From Pseudomonadota bacterium (GTDB taxonomy: Bacteria > Pseudomonadota > Gammaproteobacteria > Burkholderiales > Burkholderiaceae_C), in the NCBI GenBank assembly GCA_021848345.1, contig JAJZUV010000001.1:361863-425862 (forward strand): a stretch of 64,000 nucleotides of DNA, written 5' to 3'. The notes beneath the pieces are model-generated. The model had not been told where the DNA came from, did no database searches, and saw only the letters and a list, made by a program, of their open reading frames with translations. Below, piece by piece: positions 8,842 through 18,181 of the stretch (positions within the stretch are counted from its first letter, which is position 1; each line of letters starts with the position of its first letter). A program made the position numbers and the translations under genes.

Positions 8842-8857
8842 CTGTATTTTTATACAG
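8842..8857 (+). promoter_or_regulatory. LexA-binding SOS box upstream of imuA
   Basis: CTGTATTTTTATACAG matches the CTGT-N8-ACAG LexA box with an A/T-only core, in an otherwise very GC-rich context. It sits 65 bp before the imuA start. The imuA-imuB-dnaE2 cassette is a classical LexA regulon member in many proteobacteria, so placement and sequence agree. Confidence 0.9.
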
Positions 8858-8922
8858 CTTTTTGATAGGCTTCGCTTCCCGCCCGGGCGTCCGGGCGTCG
8901 TCGATGCACGCGAGGCCGTCCG

Positions 8923-9735
8923 ATGTCCGCCGCCGTTTCCTCCCTGTTGTCTTCCGGGCTCGCCGCCAGCGTCTGGCGCGGCGTCGACCTCGGGCATGCC
9001 GGCGCGCCGGTGCTGCGCAGCGGCTGGCCCCGGCTCGATGCCGAACTGCCCGGGGGCGGCTGGCCCTGCGCCAGCCTGACCGAACTGCTCGTGCCGCGGG
9101 GCGCGCTGCTGGAGTGGCGCCTGCTGGGCACGGCGTTGCGCGCCGCGCTGCGCGCGGGCGGCCGCCTGGTGCTGGTGGGCCCGCCCGCGGTGCCCTATCT
9201 GCCGGGGCTGCAGGAACAGGGCATCGACCCCGCGCAACTGGTGTGGGTGCGCAGCCGCGAAGCCGGCCAGAGCCTGTGGGCCGCCGAGCAGGTGCTGCGC
9301 GCGGGCGGGGCCGCGGCGGTGCTGGTGTGGTTGCCGGCCTGCCGTGCCGAGGCGTTGCGCCGCCTGCATGCCCACGCCCAGGACGGCCGCGCCCCGGTGT
9401 TCGCGCTGCGTCCCGAGCAGGCGCGTGGCGAGGCCTCGCCGGCGCCGCTGCGCGTGCGTGCGCGGCCCGGCGAGGCCTGGGAGCTGTGCGTGCAGCTGCT
9501 CAAGCGCCGCGGCCCGGCCCATGAACAGGAACTGCGCCTGGCCTCGCGCCCCGCAGGACTCGAGCAGGCCATCCTCGCCGCGCCCGGGGACGCCTGGAGC
9601 CTCGGGGTGCGGCACGGGCGGGATGGACAGATCCTGGATGAAGCGCTTGGCGAGGCGTCTGGCGAGGCGGGCCGGGCGCCCGCGTGGGAGCACGGCGATG
9701 CTGTGGGTCGCGCTGTTGGCATGCGCCTGGCCTGA
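8923..9735 (+). CDS. imuA: ImuA, SOS mutagenesis accessory protein
   Basis: 270-aa ImuA-type protein (RecA/SulA-like fold without a convincing Walker A). It is the first gene of the translesion mutasome that supports DNA-damage-induced mutagenesis together with ImuB and DnaE2. Recognisable parts are the VLRSGWPRLDAELPGGGWP and LTELLVPRGALLEWRLL segments typical of the family. A LexA box precedes it, and its 3' end overlaps imuB by 38 nt in another frame, indicating a tightly coupled operon. The protein is poorly conserved in general, so the call leans on the cassette context. Confidence 0.9.
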   Translation: MSAAVSSLLSSGLAASVWRGVDLGHAGAPVLRSGWPRLDAELPGGGWPCASLTELLVPRGALLEWRLLGTALRAALRAGGRLVLVGPPAVPYLPGLQEQGIDPAQLVWVRSREAGQSLWAAEQVLRAGGAAAVLVWLPACRAEALRRLHAHAQDGRAPVFALRPEQARGEASPAPLRVRARPGEAWELCVQLLKRRGPAHEQELRLASRPAGLEQAILAAPGDAWSLGVRHGRDGQILDEALGEASGEAGRAPAWEHGDAVGRAVGMRLA

Positions 9736-11023
9736 GCCGGACGGCGCGGCCGCGCCGTCCGAGGCGACCGCGCATGCGCTGGCCGTCTGGGGCCTGCAGT
9801 TCACGCCGCGCGTGGCGCTGCTGGAGCGCGCGGTGCTGCTCGAGCTCGAGCGCAGCCTGCGGCTTTTCGGCGGGCTGGATGCCCTGCGGACCCGCATCGA
9901 CGCGCAGTCGGCCGAACTCGGCGCCGTGGGCCAGGCCTGGGCCGGTACCGCGCTGGGGGCGCTGGCGCTGGCGCGGGCGGCGGCGCGGCCCACCCCGCCG
10001 CGCGACCTGGCGCGGGCACTGGACGCGCTGCCGCTGCACTGCCTGGACGCGGCCGCCGCGCAGGCGGCGCTGTTGCAGCGCCTGGGGTGCCGCCGGCTGG
10101 GCGATCTGAGACGCCTGCCGCGCGACGGCCTGGCGCGGCGCTGCGGTCCGCAACTGCTGCAGCAACTCGATCAGGCCTATGGCCAGCGGCCCGAGCAGCA
10201 TGCCTGGTTCGCGTTGCCGCAGGGTTTTCGCGCCCGCCTGGAACTGCCGGCCCGGGTGGAGGATGCGCAGGCCTTGTTGTTCGGCGCGCGGCGCCTGTTG
10301 CTGCAACTCGAGGGCTGGCTGGGGGCGCGCCAGGCCGGCGCCACCGCGCTCGTGCTGCGTTGGCGCTTCGACGCGCCGCGCCTGTCCGTCGCGTGCGGCG
10401 AACTCGTCGTGCGCACCGCGCTGCCGCTGCGCGGCGCCGAGCAACTGGCGCGATTGCTCGCCGAGCACCTGGGGCACGTGCGCCTGGAGGCTCCGGCGAT
10501 CGAACTGGAACTGGAGTTGCGCGACATGCAGCCGCTGGCCGGTATCACCGCCAGCCTGCTGCCGGGCACGCCGGCGCAGGATGCGGGCGCCTCGCGCGAG
10601 CTGGTGCTGGCCTTGCAGCGCGTGGCTGCGCGCCTGGGGCCGGAGCAGGTGCTGCAGGGGACCGTGCTGGCCGACCACCGCCCCGAGTGGCAGCAGGCCT
10701 GGCATCCCCTCGGCGACGCCCCGCGGGACGCGGCCCCGCCCCCCGCGGGCAGCGCCGGACCCCGCCCGACCTTCCTGTTGCCGCGTCCGCTGCCTCTGCG
10801 CAGCCGCGACGGGCGGCCGTTGTGGCAGGGGGAGCTGCGCCTGTTGCTGGGGCCCCAGCGCATCGAGGGCGGCTGGTGGCAGCGCGACCCGGCCGGAGGC
10901 ACCCACCACGTGGCGCGCGACTACTGGGTGGCCGCGAACCAGCGCTCCGGCCTGCTGTGGGTGTTTCGCAGCCGCGAGCGCACGGCGCGCGCGCAGTGGT
11001 TCCTGCACGGCGTGTTCGCCTGA
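9698..11023 (+). CDS. imuB: ImuB, catalytically inactive Y-family polymerase-like protein
   Basis: 441-aa DinB/UmuC-related protein that acts as a hub linking DnaE2, ImuA and the sliding clamp rather than as a polymerase. The N-terminus MLWVALLACAWPEP followed by GLQFTPRVALLE and LELERSLRLFGG matches the ImuB version of the Y-family palm, in which catalytic carboxylates are lost. The C-terminal quarter ends in RERTARAQWFLHGVFA, a typical ImuB terminus. ATG 9698 lies inside the end of imuA; an in-frame reading from 9344 is only a shadow. Confidence 0.92.
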   Translation: MLWVALLACAWPEPDGAAAPSEATAHALAVWGLQFTPRVALLERAVLLELERSLRLFGGLDALRTRIDAQSAELGAVGQAWAGTALGALALARAAARPTPPRDLARALDALPLHCLDAAAAQAALLQRLGCRRLGDLRRLPRDGLARRCGPQLLQQLDQAYGQRPEQHAWFALPQGFRARLELPARVEDAQALLFGARRLLLQLEGWLGARQAGATALVLRWRFDAPRLSVACGELVVRTALPLRGAEQLARLLAEHLGHVRLEAPAIELELELRDMQPLAGITASLLPGTPAQDAGASRELVLALQRVAARLGPEQVLQGTVLADHRPEWQQAWHPLGDAPRDAAPPPAGSAGPRPTFLLPRPLPLRSRDGRPLWQGELRLLLGPQRIEGGWWQRDPAGGTHHVARDYWVAANQRSGLLWVFRSRERTARAQWFLHGVFA

Positions 11024-11037
11024 CGGAGGCCTCGGAC

Positions 11038-14000
11038 ATGTCGATGGGGGCGAGCGGCGGGGACCACGGCGGTGGGGGCGAGGGCGGCGGGCGGCCGGCC
11101 TGGGCGGCGCTGCGCTGCATGTCCAATTTCAGTTTCCTGCGCGGCGCCAGCCATCCCGAGGAGCTGGTGCGCCGCGCCGGCGAGCTGGGCTGCGCGGCGC
11201 TGGCGCTGACCGACGAATGTTCCCTGGCCGGCGTGGTGCGCGCCCACGTGGCGGCGCGCGAGGCCGGGGTGAAGCTGCTGGTGGGCAGCCAGTTCCGCCT
11301 GCGCCTGGACGCCGGGCACGAGGCCGTGCTGGTGCTGCTGGCGCGGCATCGCGCGGACTACGCCGCGCTGTGCCGCTTCATCACCGGGCTGCGCCGCGCG
11401 TCGCCCAAGGGCCGCTACCGCCTGGAGCTCGAGCAGTTGCTGCGCCAGCCGCCCGGGGCCTGCGTGGGCGTGCTGTGCCTGCCGCGACGGGCCGACGATG
11501 CGCGTCTGCTCGGCTGGGCCGCCGCGCTGCGCGATGGCCTGGGCGCCGCTTCGGACCAGGATTCGGACCAGGGGCTGCTGCTGGGAGTGGAACTGCATCG
11601 CGAACTGGACGACGCGCGCTGGCTGCAGCGCCTGCGCGCGCTGTCGGGGCAGCTGGGCATGGAACTCGTGGCCTGTCCCGACGTGCAGATGCACGCGGCG
11701 TCGCGCCAGCCGCTGCACGACACGCTGTGCGCGATCCGCCTGGGACGGGAGCTGGCGCGTTGCGGACTGGAGTTGCAGCCCAACGCCGAACGCGCATTGC
11801 AAGGCCTGGAGCAACTGGCCCGGCGCTACCCCGCCGAACTGCTCGAACGCAGCGCGCGACTGGCGGCGCGCTGCTCCTTCTCGCTCGAGGAACTGCGCTA
11901 CAACTACCCGCGCGAAGTGGTGCCGCCGGGGCTGCGCGCCGACGAACACCTGCGCCGGCGCGTCTACGAAGGCGCGCGGCGTCGCTGGCCGGGCGGGCCC
12001 GATGCGGCGATGCGCGAGCTCATCGAGCACGAGCTCGCGCTGATCGCGGAGCTGGGCTACGCGCATTACTTTCTCACCGTCGACGACATCGTCGGCTTCG
12101 CGCGTTCGCGCGGCATCCTGTGCCAGGGACGCGGCTCGGCGGCCAACAGCGTGGTGTGCTGGTGCCTGGGGGTGACCGAGGTCGACCCGGCGCGCATGCA
12201 GGTGCTGTTCGAGCGATTCATCAGCCGCGAGCGCAACGAGCCGCCGGACATCGACGTCGACTTCGAGCACGAGCGCCGCGAGGAGGTGATCCAGTACCTG
12301 TACGCCAAGTACGGGCGCGAGCGCGCGGCGCTGACCGCCAGCGTGATCACCTACCGCCCGCGCAGCGCCATCCGCGACGTCGGCAAGGCGCTGGGATTCG
12401 CGCCGGAGGTGGTCGAGCGCCTGGCGCGCAACGTGCAGTGGTGGGACGGGCGCGAGATCGCCGCCGAGCGCCTGCTGGAGGCCGGCCTGGACCCCGCCGA
12501 CCTGGGCGTGCGCCAGTGGATGGCGCTGGTGCGCGCGCTGCTGGGCTTTCCGCGCCACCTGTCGCAGCACACTGGGGGCTTCGTGCTCAGCGGCGATCCG
12601 CTGCACGAGCTGGTGCCGGTGGAAAACGCGGCCATGCCCGGACGCACGGTGATCGAGTGGGACAAGGACGACCTGGACGCCATGGGCATGCTCAAGGTCG
12701 ACGTGCTGGCGCTGGGCATGCTCACGGCGATCCGCAAGTCCCTGGACCTGATCGGCGCCGCGCGCGGCCGGCCCTTCGCGATGCAGGACATCCCGGCCGA
12801 GGATCCCGCCACCTACGACATGCTGTGCGCGGCCGACTCGGTGGGGGTGTTCCAGGTGGAATCGCGCGCCCAGCAGGGCATGCTGCCGCGCCTGCGTCCG
12901 CGCTGTTTCTACGACCTGGTGGTGGAAGTGGCGATCGTGCGTCCGGGCCCGATCCAGGGCGGCATGGTGCACCCCTACCTGCGGCGGCGCCAGGGACTTG
13001 AGCCGGTGCACTATCCCAGCCCGGCCTTGCGCCAGGCCCTGCAGCGCACGCTGGGCGTGCCGGTGTTCCAGGAGCAGGTGATGCAGATCAGCATGCTGGC
13101 GGCCGGTTTCAGCGCCGGCCAGGCCGACGGGCTGCGCCGCGCGATGGCGGCGTGGCGTCGCAAGGGTTCGCTGCAGGTGTGGCGCGAGCGCCTGGTCGGC
13201 GGCATGGTCGAGCGCGGCTACGACCCGGGCTTCGCCGAGCAGATCTACGCCCAGGTGCAGGGCTTTTCCGAGTACGGATTCCCCGAAAGCCACGCCGCCT
13301 CGTTCGCCCTGCTGGTGTACGCCAGCGCCTGGATCAAGCGCCATCATCCGGCGCAGTTCCTGGCCGCGCTGCTCAACAGCCAGCCCATGGGCTTCTACAC
13401 GCCATCCCAACTGGTGCAGGACGCGCGGCGCCACGGCGTGCGCGTGCTGCCGCCCGACGTGCGCTCCAGCGCCTGGGACAGCACGCTCGAGGACGGTGCC
13501 GTGCGCCTGGGCCTGCGCCTGGTGCGCGGGCTCGGACGCGAGGCCGCGCGGCGCATCGAGGCGGCGCGCGCCGATGGGGACTTCGACGACCCGGTGGATC
13601 TGGCACGCCGCGCCGCGCTGGCGGGCAGCGACATGCGCCTGCTGGCCGCCGCCGATGCGCTGCGCGGCCTCGCCGGGCATCGGCGCCAGCAGGTCTGGCA
13701 GGCCGCCGCGGTGCATGCGCTGCCGCCGCTGTTGCGCGGCGCGGCGCCGGCCGAGCCGGTGCTGGAACTGGACGCCCCCTCGGAAGGCGAGGACGTGGTG
13801 TTCGACTATGCCGCCACCGGACTGAGCCTGCGCCGGCACCCGCTGGCCTTGCTGCGCGAGCGTCTGCACCCGCGCTGGCTGCGCGCCGCGCAACTGGCGG
13901 CGCTGCCCGACGGCAGCCGTGCCCGTGCCTGCGGGCTGGTCACGTTGCGCCAGCAGCCCGAGACCGCGCGCGGCACCACCTTCGTGTCCCTGGAGGACGA

Positions 14001-14196
14001 GACCGGGGTGGTGCAGGTGATCTGCTGGAAAAGCCTGCGCGAACGCCAGCGCCAGGTGCTGCTGCGGGCACGGCTGATGGCGGTGGCCGGGCGCTGGCAG
14101 ACCGACGGCGCGGTGGGCAGCCTGCTCGCCGAGCGCCTGTTCGACCTCACGCCCCTGCTGGGGGAACTGCCCACCGCGTCCCGCGATTTCCATTGA
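11038..14196 (+). CDS. dnaE2: DnaE2 (ImuC), error-prone DNA polymerase III alpha homologue
   Basis: 1052-aa C-family polymerase, the expected length for DnaE2 and shorter than replicative DnaE. An N-terminal PHP domain starts with ALRCMSNFSFLRGASHP. The catalytic palm carries the Asp motif PDIDVDFEHERREE around residue 405. The fingers/tandem HhH and OB region follow (FVSLEDETGVVQVICW near residue 985). The start is ATG 11038, 14 nt after imuB with a CGGAGG site 9 nt ahead. DnaE2 performs error-prone lesion bypass under the SOS response. It is the third gene of the cassette and probably the last, as a different gene family begins 50 nt later. Confidence 0.96.
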   Translation: MSMGASGGDHGGGGEGGGRPAWAALRCMSNFSFLRGASHPEELVRRAGELGCAALALTDECSLAGVVRAHVAAREAGVKLLVGSQFRLRLDAGHEAVLVLLARHRADYAALCRFITGLRRASPKGRYRLELEQLLRQPPGACVGVLCLPRRADDARLLGWAAALRDGLGAASDQDSDQGLLLGVELHRELDDARWLQRLRALSGQLGMELVACPDVQMHAASRQPLHDTLCAIRLGRELARCGLELQPNAERALQGLEQLARRYPAELLERSARLAARCSFSLEELRYNYPREVVPPGLRADEHLRRRVYEGARRRWPGGPDAAMRELIEHELALIAELGYAHYFLTVDDIVGFARSRGILCQGRGSAANSVVCWCLGVTEVDPARMQVLFERFISRERNEPPDIDVDFEHERREEVIQYLYAKYGRERAALTASVITYRPRSAIRDVGKALGFAPEVVERLARNVQWWDGREIAAERLLEAGLDPADLGVRQWMALVRALLGFPRHLSQHTGGFVLSGDPLHELVPVENAAMPGRTVIEWDKDDLDAMGMLKVDVLALGMLTAIRKSLDLIGAARGRPFAMQDIPAEDPATYDMLCAADSVGVFQVESRAQQGMLPRLRPRCFYDLVVEVAIVRPGPIQGGMVHPYLRRRQGLEPVHYPSPALRQALQRTLGVPVFQEQVMQISMLAAGFSAGQADGLRRAMAAWRRKGSLQVWRERLVGGMVERGYDPGFAEQIYAQVQGFSEYGFPESHAASFALLVYASAWIKRHHPAQFLAALLNSQPMGFYTPSQLVQDARRHGVRVLPPDVRSSAWDSTLEDGAVRLGLRLVRGLGREAARRIEAARADGDFDDPVDLARRAALAGSDMRLLAAADALRGLAGHRRQQVWQAAAVHALPPLLRGAAPAEPVLELDAPSEGEDVVFDYAATGLSLRRHPLALLRERLHPRWLRAAQLAALPDGSRARACGLVTLRQQPETARGTTFVSLEDETGVVQVICWKSLRERQRQVLLRARLMAVAGRWQTDGAVGSLLAERLFDLTPLLGELPTASRDFH

Positions 14197-14246
14197 ATCC
14201 GCGTCGCCGCCCCGGATAATGCCTGGTTCCCACCGAGGCATCGCGC

Positions 14247-15314
14247 ATGAAGATTTTCCACAACCCTCTGCACGCCGCGCACGCGGGCCGGCAGGAAATG
14301 TTCCGCGGGCGCATGGTGCCCAGCCACGAGCTGCCCGAGCGACTCGAACATGTGCTGGCCGAGCTGGGGCGGCGTCCGCTGGGCGAACTGCTCGAGCCCG
14401 CCGTCGACGACGCCGCGCTGCAAGCGGCCCTGCTGCGCGTGCACACGGGCGCCTATCTGGACTTCCTGCAGGGCGCATGGCGGGCCTGGGTGGCGCTGGA
14501 CCCCGACAACGCGCAACGCGACGCGCTGCCGTCGGTGTGGCCGCTGGGTCACCGTCACGCCTTTCGCATGGACGCGCCGACGCGGCATTTCGCCGCCCGT
14601 CTGGGCCAGCACGCCTTCGATGCCGGTACGCCGTTGACCGCCGGCACCTGGGCCGCGGCGCGCGCCGGCGCGGCCTGCGCGCTGGCCGCCGCGCGCGAAC
14701 TGCTGGCGGGCGGGCGCGCCGCCTTCGCGCTCACGCGCCCGCCCGGGCATCACGCCGGCCCCGACTACTTCGGCGGCTACTGTTTCCTGAACAACGCGGC
14801 GCTGGCCGCGCAGGCGCTGCGCGACGGCGGCTGCGAGCGCGTGGCCGTGCTGGACGTGGACTACCACCACGGCAACGGCACGCAGACCCTGTTCTACGAA
14901 CGCGCCGACGTGCTGACCCTGTCCCTGCACGGCGATCCGGCCACCGAGTACCCGTACTTCCTGGGCTTCGCCGACGAGCGCGGCGCGGGCGCCGGGCAGG
15001 GCTTCAACCTCAACCTGCCGCTGCCCAGGGGCAGCGGATTCGAGGCCTGGAGCGAAGCGCTGGAGCGCGCGCTGGCCGAGCTGCGCGGCTTCGGGGCCCA
15101 GGCCCTGGTGGTGCCGATGGGCCTGGACACCTTCGTCGGCGATCCCATCAGCGGTTTCACGCTGCGCGGCGAGGATTTCCTGCGCATCGGCGAGCGCCTG
15201 GCGCGCATCGGGTTGCCGACCCTGTTCACCTTCGAGGGCGGCTACGCGGTGGCCGAACTCGGGGTCAACGCGGTGAACCTGCTGCAGGGCTTCGAGGCCG
15301 GCGCCGGGTCCTGA
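14247..15314 (+). CDS. Histone-deacetylase-superfamily amidohydrolase, acetylpolyamine amidohydrolase type
   Basis: 355-aa zinc hydrolase. The arginase/deacetylase fold is shown by RPPGHHAGPDYFGGYCFLNN near residue 166 (tandem His charge-relay), then VLDVDYHHGNGTQ near 201 with the Asp and His zinc ligands, and the glycine-rich TFEGGYAV near 330. Length and the N-terminus MKIFHNPLHAAHAG fit bacterial acetylpolyamine amidohydrolases, which deacetylate acetylputrescine, acetylcadaverine and similar substrates. The exact substrate cannot be told from sequence. It stands alone between dnaE2 and a LysE-type exporter gene. Confidence 0.88.
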   Translation: MKIFHNPLHAAHAGRQEMFRGRMVPSHELPERLEHVLAELGRRPLGELLEPAVDDAALQAALLRVHTGAYLDFLQGAWRAWVALDPDNAQRDALPSVWPLGHRHAFRMDAPTRHFAARLGQHAFDAGTPLTAGTWAAARAGAACALAAARELLAGGRAAFALTRPPGHHAGPDYFGGYCFLNNAALAAQALRDGGCERVAVLDVDYHHGNGTQTLFYERADVLTLSLHGDPATEYPYFLGFADERGAGAGQGFNLNLPLPRGSGFEAWSEALERALAELRGFGAQALVVPMGLDTFVGDPISGFTLRGEDFLRIGERLARIGLPTLFTFEGGYAVAELGVNAVNLLQGFEAGAGS

Positions 15315-15396
15315 GCCGGCGCGCCGTGCCGGGCCCGCGCGCGGCGCGGGAGCGCGCGATGCGGGCACAATAGGGCGCATCGCGCCGCCACCTGCC

Positions 15397-16020
15397 ATGA
15401 GTCCGATCGCCTCTTCCCTGCTCGCCTTCAGCGCCGCGGCGCTGGTGCTCACCATCACCCCGGGCGTGGACACCGCCGTGGTGCTGCGCAGCGCCGCCGG
15501 CGCGGGGCGGCGGCGCGGTGTCGCGGCGGCGCTGGGCGTGGCCATGGGATGCCTGGCCTGGGGCCTGCTCGCCGCGGCCGGCCTGGCCGCGCTGCTGGCG
15601 GCCTCGGCGCGGGCCTACGATGCGCTGCGCCTGCTGGGTGCCGCCTACCTGGCCTGGCTGGGCCTGCGCCTGCTGCTGCGCCCGGGCCGCTCCTTCGCGC
15701 CGCGGGCGCCCGGCGGCGCAGTCTCGCCGGGCCCGGCGGGAGACTGGCTGCGCGGACTGTTGACCAATCTGCTCAACCCCAAGGTCGGGGTGTTCTATGT
15801 GAGTTTCCTGCCCCAGTTCGTGCCCCATGGGGTGTGGGTGGGCGGGTTCCTGTTCCTGCTGGCCTGCGTGCACGTGGCGCTTTCGCTGGCCTGGTTCGCC
15901 GTGCTGATCGCGGCCACGGCGCCGATCGGGCGCTGGTTGTCCAGGCCGCGCGTCGCGAGGGCGCTCGACCGCTGCACCGGGCTGGTGTTCCTGGCCTTCG
16001 GCGCGCGGCTGGCAAGCTGA
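15397..16020 (+). CDS. LysE/RhtB-family amino-acid exporter
   Basis: 207-aa integral membrane protein with about six hydrophobic segments. It opens with the family signature LTITPGVDTAVVLRSAAGAGRRRG (first helix and loop) and later carries the LLTNLLNPKVGVFYVSFLPQF segment characteristic of RhtB/LysE carriers. Family members export amino acids such as homoserine, threonine, lysine or arginine; the substrate here is unknown. It is followed 19 nt later by a MoxR ATPase gene, with no obvious functional link. Confidence 0.9.
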   Translation: MSPIASSLLAFSAAALVLTITPGVDTAVVLRSAAGAGRRRGVAAALGVAMGCLAWGLLAAAGLAALLAASARAYDALRLLGAAYLAWLGLRLLLRPGRSFAPRAPGGAVSPGPAGDWLRGLLTNLLNPKVGVFYVSFLPQFVPHGVWVGGFLFLLACVHVALSLAWFAVLIAATAPIGRWLSRPRVARALDRCTGLVFLAFGARLAS

Positions 16021-16039
16021 CATTCCGGGAGAGACCTGC

Positions 16040-16888
16040 ATGGCCTTGCGTTTCGAGGGAAGTTCCGAGTACGTGGCGACGGAGGATCTGAAGATCGCCG
16101 TCAACGCCGCCATCACGCTGCAGCGCCCCTTGCTGATCAAGGGCGAGCCGGGCACCGGCAAGACCATGCTGGCCGAGGAGGTGGCGCGTGCGCTGGACCT
16201 GCCGCTGCTGCAGTGGCACGTCAAGTCCACCACCAAGGCGCAGCAGGGGCTGTACGAGTACGACGCGGTGTCGCGCCTGCGCGACTCGCAGCTCGGCGAC
16301 CCGAAGGTCCACGACATCCGCAACTACATCGTCCAGGGCGTGCTGTGGCAGGCCTTCGAGCATGAAGGCCCCTGCGTGATCCTGATCGACGAGATCGACA
16401 AGGCCGACATCGAGTTTCCCAACGACCTGCTGCGCGAACTCGACCGCATGGAGTTCCACTGCTACGAGACCCGCGAGACCGTGCGGGCGCGCCATCGGCC
16501 GTTGGTGTTCATCACCTCGAACAACGAGAAGGAACTGCCCGACGCCTTCCTGCGGCGCTGCTTTTTCCACTACATCCAGTTTCCCGACCGCGAGACCATG
16601 GCGCGCATCGTGGACGTGCATTTCCCGGGGCTGCGCAAGGAGCTTCTGACCGAGGCGCTGGAGATGTTCTTCGGCCTGCGCGAGGTGCAGGGCCTGAAGA
16701 AGAAGCCCTCCACGTCGGAGCTCATCGACTGGCTCAAGCTGCTGGTGGCCGAGGACATCGGCCCCGAGGCGCTGCGCAGCAGGGACCACAAGGTGGTGGT
16801 GCCGCCGCTGCACGGGGCGTTGCTGAAGAACGAGCAGGACGTGCACCTGTTCGAGCGCCTCGTCTTCATGGCCCGCCACAACCGCTGA
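16040..16888 (+). CDS. MoxR-family AAA+ ATPase
   Basis: 282-aa AAA+ protein. Walker A is GEPGTGKT at residues 35-42, Walker B is CVILIDEIDKAD near 112, and sensor 1 is FITSNNEKELPDAFLRRC. The MoxR class acts as a chaperone-like ATPase that, with a VWA-domain partner, matures or inserts cofactors into target complexes. The VWA gene follows 120 bp downstream, separated by a G/C palindromic repeat. No CO dehydrogenase, nitric oxide reductase or Rubisco gene is nearby, so the client is unknown. Confidence 0.93.
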   Translation: MALRFEGSSEYVATEDLKIAVNAAITLQRPLLIKGEPGTGKTMLAEEVARALDLPLLQWHVKSTTKAQQGLYEYDAVSRLRDSQLGDPKVHDIRNYIVQGVLWQAFEHEGPCVILIDEIDKADIEFPNDLLRELDRMEFHCYETRETVRARHRPLVFITSNNEKELPDAFLRRCFFHYIQFPDRETMARIVDVHFPGLRKELLTEALEMFFGLREVQGLKKKPSTSELIDWLKLLVAEDIGPEALRSRDHKVVVPPLHGALLKNEQDVHLFERLVFMARHNR

Positions 16889-16891
16889 TGG

Positions 16892-16965
16892 ACAACCCCC
16901 ACGCTCACTGCGTTCGCTGCCCCCCGAGGGGGTCGCGGCGCCCTTGGGGCGGCCCTGCGGGCGCC
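16892..16965. repeat. G/C-palindromic intergenic repeat (short copy)
   Basis: Directly after the MoxR stop lies CGCTCACTGCGTTCGCTG followed by CCCCCCGAGGGGG and CCCTTGGGGCGGCCCTGCGG. The second half is shared with the two larger repeats at 32914-33341 and 33960-34307. The nested palindromes could fold into strong hairpins and may act as a transcription terminator or a processing/stability element between moxR and the VWA gene. Confidence 0.75.
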
Positions 16966-17008
16966 GCGTGCATCTTCCCTCAGGTATAGGCCACGGCGGA
17001 GCAGGGGC

Positions 17009-18181
17009 ATGCTGATCGATTTCTTCCTGCATCTGCGCGACAGCGGCCTGGCGGTGTCCACGCGCGAGTACCTGGGGCTGCTGGAGGCGCTGCGGGCTCG
17101 GGTGATCGGGCACTCCATCGAGGAGTTCTACGCGCTGTCGCGCGCCGCGCTGGTCAAGGACGAGTCGAACTACGACAAGTTCGACCGCGCCTTCGGGCAG
17201 TATTTCCGCGGCATCCAGAACCTGCCGGGCCTGCAGGCCGAGATCCCGGAGGACTGGTTGCGCGCGTCGATGCGCAGGCACCTTTCGCCCGAGGACAAGG
17301 CGCGCCTGGAAAAGCTCGGCTGGGATCGCTTGATGGAGGAATTCCGCAAGCGACTGGAGGAGCAGAAGGGGCGTCACGCGGGGGGCAGCCGCTGGATCGG
17401 TACCGGTGGCAGCAGTCCGTTCGGGCACGGGGGCTACCACCCGGAAGGCCTCCGCGTGGGCGGCCCGTCGGCCGGCAACCGCAGCGCGGTGAAGGTGTGG
17501 GAGCGCCGCGAGTACGCCAATCTCGACGACCAGGTCGAACTGGGCACGCGCAACATCAAGCTCGCGTTGCGCCGACTTCGGCGTTTCGCGCGCGAGGGCG
17601 CGCTCGACGAACTCGACCTCGACGGTACCGTGCTGGGCACCGCGCGCAACGCCGGCTGGCTGGATCTGCGCATGCGCGCGCAGCGCCACAATCGCGTGAA
17701 GGTGTTGCTGTTCCTCGACGTCGGCGGGTCGATGGACGAGCACATCCGCATTTGCGAGGAATTGTTCTCGGCCGCGCGCGGCGAGTTCAAGCACCTGGAG
17801 CATTTCTATTTCCACAACTGCATCTACGAGCACGTGTGGAAGGACAACCGACGGCGCCACGACGAGCGCCTGGAACTGCGCGAGCTGATGCACAAGTACG
17901 GCGAGGATTACAAGGTGGTGCTGGTCGGCGACGCGACCATGAGCCCCTACGAGATCCTGCAGCCCGGCGGCGCGCTGGAGTACGCCAACGAGGAGCCCGG
18001 CGCGGCCTGGCTGCAGCGCCTGCTGCAGACCTGGCGCCACGCGGTGTGGCTCAATCCGACCCCGCCCAACCTGTGGCAGTACCACCATTCGATCGAGATC
18101 GTCCGTAGCATGTTCGGCTCACGCATGTTCCCGATGACCCTCGACGGACTCGCGCGCGCGATGCGCGAACTCAACAAGTGA
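17009..18181 (+). CDS. VWA-domain protein, CoxE-like partner of MoxR
   Basis: 390-aa cytoplasmic protein with an N-terminal helical region (MLIDFFLHLRDSGLAVSTREYLGLLEAL) and a C-terminal von Willebrand A domain. The metal-ion-dependent adhesion site near residue 238 reads LFLDVGGSMDEH, that is Asp-x-Gly-x-Ser rather than Asp-x-Ser-x-Ser. This CoxE-like class is paired with MoxR ATPases and thought to help metal insertion or complex assembly. The stop overlaps the GTG start of the following CitE-like gene (GTGA), so the two are translationally coupled. Client unknown. Confidence 0.9.
   Translation: MLIDFFLHLRDSGLAVSTREYLGLLEALRARVIGHSIEEFYALSRAALVKDESNYDKFDRAFGQYFRGIQNLPGLQAEIPEDWLRASMRRHLSPEDKARLEKLGWDRLMEEFRKRLEEQKGRHAGGSRWIGTGGSSPFGHGGYHPEGLRVGGPSAGNRSAVKVWERREYANLDDQVELGTRNIKLALRRLRRFAREGALDELDLDGTVLGTARNAGWLDLRMRAQRHNRVKVLLFLDVGGSMDEHIRICEELFSAARGEFKHLEHFYFHNCIYEHVWKDNRRRHDERLELRELMHKYGEDYKVVLVGDATMSPYEILQPGGALEYANEEPGAAWLQRLLQTWRHAVWLNPTPPNLWQYHHSIEIVRSMFGSRMFPMTLDGLARAMRELNK

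Noticed and set aside
10921..14478. Very long open frames antisense to dnaE2, mccB/mccA and the macroglobulin gene (also 44892-48167 and 48207-51476, minus strand)
   Set aside because: They are shadows of high-GC coding DNA: low-complexity Arg/Gly/Ala/His-rich translations, no domains, and they lie opposite clear conserved genes.
16040..18181. Calling the MoxR/VWA genes coxD/coxE for CO dehydrogenase maturation
   Set aside because: No coxMSL or other CO dehydrogenase genes are in the window; the family is too broad for that name.
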